From: Papaver somniferum
Taxonomy: Eukaryota > Streptophyta > Magnoliopsida > Ranunculales > Papaveraceae
Assembly (NCBI RefSeq): GCF_003573695.1
Contig: NC_039359.1
Location: forward strand, 75,220,783 to 75,284,782
Length of the DNA stretch: 64,000 nucleotides
Direction of reading: 5' to 3'
Part shown: positions 56,254-64,000 of the stretch, one piece after another
How the letters are laid out: the number at the start of each line of letters is the position of its first letter
Position numbering within the stretch: position 1 is the first letter of the stretch
Translations under genes and position numbers: made by a program
Notes under the pieces: generated by a model
Databases searched by the model: none
What the model was told of the DNA's origin: nothing
What the model saw: only the letters and a program-made list of their open reading frames with translations

Positions 56254-56823
56254 TGAAAATGTGGGGTTACCAAAATACACCACCAACTTTTTCTTAGGAA
56301 GCCTGTATTTACAAACTTAAATATAACTCCGAGAGTTCAACTTAATGAATCTCAATCAAGGAATATTATTCAGAGTTTTATCTATTTCTCTCACAATCAG
56401 AAAGTTTACAAAGACAAGTTCGTGAACCTGATTTGCGGGTGAGAGTACTTGGTGATTCCAAAGATCAATATCTAAGTATCAATCAAGTCGTATCCAACAA
56501 ACAAGGATGGATGTATCTACTTTGATTGATTAATGTACAACATGTGATAATTATATTATAAAGATAAACAATATAATGCGGAAAAAGAAATAACACAAAC
56601 ACTAAAAGTTTTGTTAACGAGGAAACCGCAAATGCAGGAAAAACCCCGGGACCTAGTCCAGATTGAATACCAAACTGTATTAAGCCTCTACAGACACTAG
56701 CCTACTACCAATTAACTTTGGACTGAATGTAGTTGAAACCGAATTAAAACCTCACAACAATTCAGTTGCAGTCGCGCTCCGTACGCCTCTTGAATCCAAG
56801 AAGAACTCCGCGCAAATGATTTT
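56254..56823 (-). repeat. LTR of the B' element, truncated by element A'
   Basis: Plus-strand TGAAAATGTGGGGTTACC at the left edge. Contains the common block AACGAGGAAACCGCAAATGC at about 56617. Broken at 56824, where a plus-strand type A LTR starts. Confidence 0.75.
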
Positions 56824-59008
56824 TGTTAGAGCAATGCTCGGTTCCTCTCGCAAGCATTGATATCTCAAGCTTGTTTGTCAAGTTTAGTTGTCAAAACTAA
56901 AAGTCTTGCATTCTAGTATACTTATATCTAAGTCTCGGATTAGAATACTAAGTGTAGTTGAGCTTAGACTTCACTGCGTTCATCGATTGAAGATGAAGAA
57001 CTAATACTGGTATCTTGTGGAACTTCATCAACAAAAGGTATGTGGAGACTTGAACTGATCTATCACTCAAAAGTATATCTACTCTATCTTCCATTTGATA
57101 CAAAAGTCGTATAGCTATATAGACTTCAATTATACACATTTGATATTTCGTGCTGAGTTTAACTCGCTTAGATATTTCTCAAAATATGTTTTGGTAAGCT
57201 TTCGCTTTAACCAAGTTCATCTTATATTCTTGATGAAAGTCAAAAGATGATCATGTGAAAATCTCCTTGTAACATCTTACATGATTTGTGTGAGACAGTC
57301 ATTTGATATAGACTCGGAACGCTTCGTATTGATCATTTGATTAGTTGAAAATTGCTTTGAAGCTAATAGTTTGTGTGAGACAGTTGTTGTCGTCTTCTAA
57401 GAATGTTTCAATGATTGAAATGGAAGTTTAGAACGATCAACCATGATTGGATATAGCATAGTATGCGTACTTGCATATATGTTGTCCATATTCGGAACCA
57501 TGGTATGCATACCCGTATGCGTACTGCTTGGTTTGGTGAAAGTCTGGGAACCATAGTATGCTTACCCGTACGCGTACTTGTTGGTTTGTGAAAATCCGGT
57601 AACTTTGTATGCATACCGGTATGCTTATTGGTATGAGGTTCATGTCGCGGGAATTCAACTGAGTTTGGAAGGTATGCGTACCCGTTTACATACTGGCGTA
57701 CCCAAACCAGTCCGGCTACTTAGGTATGCGTACCTGTTGCATACTTGAGTAGGTTATGTTCTAAAATAAGTTTGTTCATGAACTAGTACATTTATATAAT
57801 AAGGAATGCAATCTTTTGCAAACTGTGACTATAATATTCATGAATTGATTCAAGTGAATCAAAATCGATTTTGCTTCGATTTTGTCTTGTATACTTCTGC
57901 GAGAATATAAATAATTGAACAACTCCATAACTAGTTTCATTTATGTCATTTGAACTATTGCGATTAAGATGAATATGGTTAATATGAAAGTGTTCATATC
58001 GCTAGCTTCGGTTAACTATTGTTGAGCTAATAAAGGTGCACATGTTTAGGTACGATTACCCATATCTAAATGAAAGCACATTTCATTTGTATATAACAAT
58101 CTAAGTTCGATCTAACGGTTGAAAGATATTAGCTTGAGTATAATCAGGTTTTCATCTAACGATGAATATTGAATGCTTTGTTACCAAGGTAACTTAGATT
58201 GCAAACCCTGATTTGAAGACTATATAAGGAGAACTGTAGCAACTGGAAATCTAATCCCCACACCTCTTGTGTGATATTAGTTACGACTAGAGTCGATTCT
58301 CCTTAAACTCATAGGTTTATCTATGAGAGACAGATTTATCTACTACCGTAGACTTTTCTGTGTGATACAAATTGGTTTATCAAGTCTTCGACTTTGGGTC
58401 GTAGCAACTCTTAGTTGTGTGTGAGATCAGTTAAGGGAATCAAGTGCGCAGAAACCTGCTGGGATTCAGAGGCGTAAGGAACGCGACTATACCTTGGTCA
58501 GTGTGAGATTGGTTAGGGCTCAACTACATTCCAGTCCGAAGTTAATTGGTAGTAGGCTAATGTCTGTAGCGGGTTAATACAGTGTGGTGTTCAAATATGG
58601 ACTATGTCCCGGGGTTTTTATGCATTTCCGGTTTCCTCGTTAACAAAATTTCTGGTGTCTGTGTTATTTCTTTTCCGCATCATATTTTTTTATATAATTA
58701 AAATATCACAGGTTGTGCTTAAGTTCAATCAAATGGGAATCCAACCTTTGGTTGTTGATTAAATTGATTGACACTTGGATATTTGTTTTCGATCACGTCC
58801 AAGTTATTTCTTGAATTCAATCGGGCTCGCAAATTCCTACTTGTTTGATTGCAGATTGAATTGAGAAATAGAGATATAACTCTTAGATATACTTTTCTTA
58901 AGATTGAGTCTGACTGTCTAGTTGATTCTTTTGAAAGTATATTATAGTTAATCCATACAGATTGCTAAGCGAAATATTTGGTGTGGTTGTTAGACCCCCA
59001 CTTTTTCA
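56824..59008 (+). repeat. 5' LTR of type A element (third copy, A')
   Basis: 2185 bp from TGTTAGAGCAATGCTCGG to ...CCCCCACTTTTTCA. No polypurine tract precedes it, so it is a 5' LTR inserted in the B' LTR. U3 repeat cassette GTATGCATACCCGTATGCGT-type at 57460-57740, the same motif as in 13430-13680. Confidence 0.85.
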
Positions 59009-59010
59009 AT

Positions 59011-59022
59011 TGGTATCAGAGC
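59011..59022 (+). promoter_or_regulatory. Primer binding site of element A'
   Basis: TGGTATCAGAGC, two bases after the LTR end. Confidence 0.9.
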
Positions 59023-59074
59023 AGGAAAACACGTTTAAGACCTTATAAGTCTGTGTTTGTAATGATCTGACTAT

Positions 59075-60360
59075 ATGGACAGAGGTGCTATCTATATTAA
59101 CGTACCACCAGTCTTCGATGGCTCGAATTAATCATGGTGGAAAATTGATATGCGTGCCTTTCTTCAAGCGCGTGATTTCCAAACATGGGTTGATGTTGTT
59201 AATGGCTATAATTCTCCAGTTGTTACAGAAGGGAATGTAATTGTTCCAAAGGATATTGGTGATTGTGATATTGTCGAGATTCTTGCCGCAAAGCAAAATT
59301 CTGACGGATTGAATGGAATCATCCATGCCATTAGATCAGACTTTCAGCACCATGTGATGACGTGCACTAAGTCTAAAGAAGCCTGGGATATCTTAGAAAC
59401 TATATTCGAAGGAAATCCCTCTGAGAAATAAGCTAGGCTTCAAAACCTATGTTCTGACTCGGAAAACCTTCGTATGGATGATGAGGATTCATTTGATGAT
59501 TTTAATCACAAAGTGTCTGAAATTGTTAATGCATCTTTTGCATTGGGTAAGACTATTCCTGAAAAGGACATTGTGATGAAAATTCTCAGATCGTTGCCAT
59601 CCAAATACATTCTTAGAAACATGCCATCGTTGAAGCAAATAACCTTGATACTTTATCCAGATATACTCTATGATCATGAGCATACATCCAAATATGGAAA
59701 GGATATTACTTTTAAAGCACAAAAGAATACAAAATTACTTGACAAAAGTAAAAGTGTTGGCAACTCTGTGGATGATCCTTGTGAGACTGATTCATCAGAT
59801 GAAGATCTTGATAACTCAGTTTCTCTGATCACAAGACAGTTTAGACATCTTCTTTTGAAGATAAGTAAACGGTTTGTCAGATATAATCGTAGATCATCAG
59901 TTAAACCTCGTGACTGTGTTCCTCCTAAAAACAGGGATACCGTTGATACTGATGATGGGGATATGCCACAGTGCTTCAAGTGCAAAGGTTTTGGTCATTT
60001 TTCCAATGAGTGTCCAAATTTCAGAAAACACACTGGTAACAAAGGTCTTGCTGCAACTCTTGATCAAGCGTCTGATTATGATTCAAATGAAGATGAAAAA
60101 TCAAGTGTTGCGCTCCTTGCTGAAAATATTGATTTTGATAATTGTAGCAATACTCACATCAATCTTGATATTTTTCCTGGAGAAACTTCTTTAACTATCT
60201 TGGAGGATAAAATGGATTTTTCTCTGAAAATTTTATTGTTAATATTTCAGGTACCATATTTTGTCTAGCAGCTCGCTCTGCTATGGTGACTGAACCGTCC
60301 TCCACATTTACATGTTCTTACTGTACTTTTAAAGGTCATGAACTCTCAAAGTGTTACAAG
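59075..60360 (+). pseudogene. Gag of type A element, third copy (most complete)
   Basis: Starts at ATG 59075 with MDRGAIYINVPPVFDGSN, then TAA (59129), WWKIDMRAFLQARDFQTW, PKDIGDCDIVEILAAKQNSD, a second TAA near 59429, then in the same frame DDEDSFDDFNHKVSEIVNAS, KDIVMKILRSLPSKY and the acidic CETDSSDEDLDNSVS. Zinc knuckle CFKCKGFGHFSNEC at about 59973-60014, then EKSSVALLAENIDFDNC; a shift near 60215 precedes a second motif CSYCTFKGHELSKCYKYK at about 60315-60366 (CX2CX4HX4C). Typical two-part Sirevirus gag N-half with two knuckles, but no coiled-coil section and no pol after it. Two stop codons and a shift make it non-functional. Confidence 0.85.
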
Positions 60361-60945
60361 TACAAACAAAAATAAGATATGTCAATAAACTTCAACGCAT
60401 AGCAAATCGATTAGCAAACAAGCTCAAACTTGTTCACAAGTCGTCTGAAGTATGTAAGTTCACCTCTTCCCCGAAGAGGTTAATACGGTCTAAATAATCT
60501 GTGAAACATGGTTCTAAAAATTCTAGTTTATAAGGTTATGGTGGACAAATTATTGTTCACCCCAGCACAACTTAATTGTGTTGTTGGTGTATCTTGTCTC
60601 AAGTGCCTGGTTCAAAAGAGACAAGAATTTGCACAATTTAGGCTTTAGGAAAAGAAATTTTGTTTTCTTTTCTTTTCTTTTTGGATTCCTTTTTTACCTG
60701 TTTGGAATTTTTCCATCTTTTCATATCTAATTGATATTCAAAGGGTTTCCCAGTTTGATCACTAAAGGAGGGTTAAAGTCGATAATTCTGCCTTCCTTAG
60801 GGTTCAGAATTGTGCGTTCGTGAATTCCTTTTATATAAAGGTTCATTAACCCTACATTCCCTCCTCCTTCTCTGAAAAACTATTTTTATCACAAGATTGC
60901 TTGTTGAGACTAATTTGTGATTTTCTCTCACAATCATATACTCAT

Positions 60946-61083
60946 ATGGAGACTCCAAGCATTATATCTTCTGATGGTCAAGATGTTAATTTGATTGTTA
61001 AGCCATCAATCATGAAGGAAAAAGATCTATCTCCCGCACCTTCAAATTTGAAAAGAAAAAGGAGGAATGTAAGAAAACATAGG
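60946..61083 (+). pseudogene. METPS accessory ORF, third copy, truncated
   Basis: METPSIISSDGQDVNLIVKP, then KEKDLSPAPSNLKRKRRNVR, cut after 46 residues by a minus-strand LTR at 61084. A TATA-like TTATATAAAG lies at 60831-60840, about 105 bp upstream, as in the other copies. Confidence 0.6.
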
Positions 61084-63784
61084 TGAAAAGATGAGGGTAC
61101 CCAAATATACCTCAATCTAAAACTTTTCCACCTATAAGTCCTCTTACAAAAAGTGATTGTTGAGTCGAGAAAATACAACGACTCGGTATTCACACTTTAT
61201 GTGATCGTCAATGGACACGAGGTCGAGACAATACAACAAACAAAGTGTGATTACTTGATAATAGGTTCGGACGTAATCGAACTCTATAGGATTGCTATCA
61301 AGTAACAAGGAATTAATGTTTGTGTAATTTAATTTAAATTATAATAAAAACAATTATAATTGCGGAAAACAAAAGTAAATGACACAGCAAGGTTTTGTTA
61401 ACGAGGAAACCGCAAATGCAGAAAAACCCCAGGACCTAGTCCAGAATTCAATACTCTCAGAATTAAGTCGTTGTACAAAATCAGACCAACTTTGTATAGT
61501 TGAGACCAAGCAACTAAACCTATAGTTCACCTAGTTTCTTCAGTATCCCTGCGCTTCCGACATTCGATAAGTGCACACACTGGAACAATTCCTTTGGTTC
61601 GTATTCCAAACAGTAAAGGAAAAACAAATCTGTTCGGTAGCAACTCTTTTCAAACAAAGTGATATGAGTTAGACAAAGGCTCTTCTATTTAATTCGATAA
61701 ACTCCTTTGTCGGGTTCTAGATCAATCTAATTAACAACTACCAAAGCAGTCGTGTTTAAACTGTGCAATCAATAATAGGATCCACCAAGATACTAAATAT
61801 TGATGTCGATCTACATAACTAATCAATCAAGTCTATCAAGATAAACCGATTATAGTTGGATCCCATCCGATCAAGTTTTGTGCACACCAAAGATTATGAA
61901 ACCATTAAGAAATCTTCTTTTTCTTCAAATCTTCTTAGATCTTCAATAAACACCTGCACACCACAACTTGAACCTCTTGTGATCAATCATGCACATAACG
62001 AATTATGTTAACAATGGATTATCACAAGACGTCTTTAAATCTACAAACAGTTCTAAAGATCCCGTCGAAACTTCTATCTAGTTTGAGTGAATCTTATATC
62101 AAAAGAGAAGATTCTCAATCATGAACAAACTAGGTGCAATAAAAGTTTAACAACCGTTAGTCAATCAAATCAATCGAAAACTAATAATGCTGCAATTATC
62201 TAGTTTCCCACCAACGGTACTCGTAGAGCTTCTCAATCCCAAAGAAGTCTTTAAAACGAGCGGTCGTATGAGATTTCGCCTAATTAGGGTACTTTCCTCT
62301 CCGAATAGACGGCTCCACCAATAACAACACAACAAGGTAGTTTTGCTGGCTCTTAGGATTAGTTTGCTCGAAATGCAAACTTAAGTATTTATACCAAGAA
62401 AGTTTGGACACCAAGGAATTTCCAGAACCGAATTATTCCCAAGATATTCAATAAATTCCCAGATCAGTTTTCATAATTCCTGGAAATTCTTTGTCCAAAT
62501 ATTAATCGGAATCTCACTAGAAAATGTCCAATTAGTAAATGCACATTACCAGTTTTTATTTTCCAGAGATATGCATTTAGTTGCTGGTAATTAAAAGCAT
62601 ATAAAACTAAAAACCTTAATTAAAAGATTCTCAATTTATTTCGGTCCGGGATTGTCCTTTTGTTATTAAGGAATATCTTTGAACAATAAAAGATACAAAT
62701 TACCGCACATGTTCAAAGTATGTCGACATCTTAATCTTTGTAAATCCTCTTTCATATTTACAATCTTGGAACCGATTTACCACACTTCCAAACAAGTTTA
62801 GAATTGGTTCATCTGATTTCCAAGAACTATGTGATTAATCAAATATCAATATCAATTCACTAATCATGGGTTTACGGTTCTACCAAACACAAGAATCGGT
62901 TCTACCTCCATATGGTTACTGGGACTGGTTACATCAGTTAACAAGATCTGTTACATCAATTCCCAGGATCGGTTACCATATACTCATGGTATTACTTGTG
63001 ATCGGTCACACCAGTCACTAGGATCGGTTACACCAATTACTAGGACACCAATTACGAATATCGATCATACAATCTTAGGTGATTACTTAAGATCGGTTGC
63101 ACTAATAAAATTCATACCAATACATAAGTCAATCACTGTGATTAGTTTTACCAAGATACATAACAAGTTATGATCGGTTCTACTAACTCACACATATTGG
63201 TAATCCAAAGATATGCAATGAATAACAATACCAATAAGCCTAGCGATTTTCTTTTCGATTCACAAAACAAGTTTACGAATGTATTTCCTTTAAAAGAATG
63301 TAAACATTGTTTCCTAGGATGAAATATTCACCTTTACCCATACACATAATCACAATAGCATTCATACGATTATGTCGATGTCTTATATACGAAGTTCAAA
63401 ATATAAGCGTTATACTTCGTATTATAATTCCTTAATACTATATCTATCTACTAGAGTATAATCGTTCAAAGCTTCGCAGTTATGTTTTCAATATAGCACG
63501 ACTTGAAAGATACGTTAGGAATAAAACAGTTCAAGTCAAAATATTACTAACCTCAAGAGGAAGGATGATGTCGTCGATGTAGCTCTTTACTTCTTCACAT
63601 GCTTCAAGTCTTCGAGTAATACTTGTATGTCTCATAATCCTAATAACTTTCTAGTTTAAACTATACGAAGTTGACTCTAGTTCATAATCAAGCGACTCTT
63701 TAAATGAGTTTTGATTCACTAAAATATGACAACCAAACTTGACATACCAACGCTTGGTGGGTTCAACGGAGCAATGCTCTAACA
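61084..63784 (-). repeat. LTR of a type D element, minus strand
   Basis: 2701 bp, plus-strand TGAAAAGATGAGGGTACCC to ...GGAGCAATGCTCTAACA. Shares ends and the AACGAGGAAACCGCAAATGC block (about 61399) with types A-C, but its U3 cassette is different (GGATCGGTTACACCAxTTAC units, about 62880-63190). It is the 3' LTR of an element whose body lies to the right. Inserted into the METPS ORF of A'. Confidence 0.85.
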
Positions 63785-64000
63785 ATCTCCCCCTTTGTCA
63801 ATTTTAGTGACAAAACTCTTACAACATATAGATAAACAAATTACAAGAATTCATTACACGCACGCTTGATTCCAAGTTTCAACAACACAATAACCTACAT
63901 AAATTCAATCCTCAAATGCAGCAGTTGACATCATAATAACAAAGCTAATACTCCCCCTAAAGGTGAGATAGGTAGATTTTCAATCCGCACATCTTTTTTA
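63785..64000 (-). mobile_element. Type D element, 3' internal end, cut by window edge
   Basis: Minus-strand polypurine tract GACAAAGGGGGAGAT at 63785-63799 and a second tract TTTAGGGGGAGTATTAG at about 63945-63962, a Sirevirus-like multiple polypurine arrangement. No coding region in the visible part. Confidence 0.75.

Noticed and set aside
57437..57658. Overlapping minus-strand frames in 57408-57658
   Set aside because: They read the GTATGCATACCCGT repeat cassette of the LTR and have no gene character.

Overview
The window looks like transposon-rich nuclear DNA of a eudicot plant. It is AT-rich, has spliced plant-type genes on the minus strand, and contains several copies of long-LTR Copia retrotransposons of the Sirevirus (SIRE/Maximus) kind. 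The LTR wording feels like Papaveraceae, but that is only an impression. One host gene appears intact: a nuclear gatC (organellar glutamyl-tRNA(Gln) amidotransferase subunit C, five exons, 19634-23155, minus). Beside it, on the same strand, lies a decayed ERECTA-like LRR receptor gene (about 23.55-36.78 kb). It keeps a signal peptide, the LRR N-terminal cap, about 19 one-LRR-per-exon repeats and a transmembrane segment, but shows no kinase. Two DNA transposons interrupt it: a MuDR-type MULE (23741-28810) in an intron, and a 4.3-kb element carrying DUF1985/Ulp1-like and ISWI-like fragments (32166-36444) inside the LRR-cap exon.

Layout. 1-15109: tandem type A elements sharing one internally deleted LTR; the second copy is split by a nested minus-strand type B element and an LTR. 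15110-19500: a cluster of three SANT/Myb-like genes or pseudogenes, two of them head to head, within a candidate 4.2-kb inverted-repeat-bounded element. 19634-36782: gatC and the ERECTA-like pseudogene with its insertions. 37656-39836: an inverted-repeat-bounded element made mostly of hairpin-forming tandem repeats. 40624-42132: a degenerate LTR of another family. 43080-44040: minisatellites. 44100-56823: a type B relic (B') interrupted by a complete type C element (44206-52271) and by a solo LTR (52365-55465), which itself holds a complete 1.5-kb gag-only element (53266-54738). 56824-61083: another type A element, cut off by the LTR of a type D element (61084-63784) whose body runs off the right edge.

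Main theme. Elements A, B and C share LTR ends, the tRNA-Met primer site, the polypurine tract and much of the 3' region, but none shows a pol gene here. After gag, or a gag-start-like leader, each carries a different extra ORF with what looks like its own upstream TATA region: a 'METPS' ORF in A, an 'MDGSN' ORF in B, and a spliced ORF resembling the 'putative plant transposon protein' domain in C. The LTRs also carry a short-repeat cassette at the same place, with an unrelated motif in each subfamily. This modular, pol-less family with accessory genes is the best candidate in the window for something undescribed.
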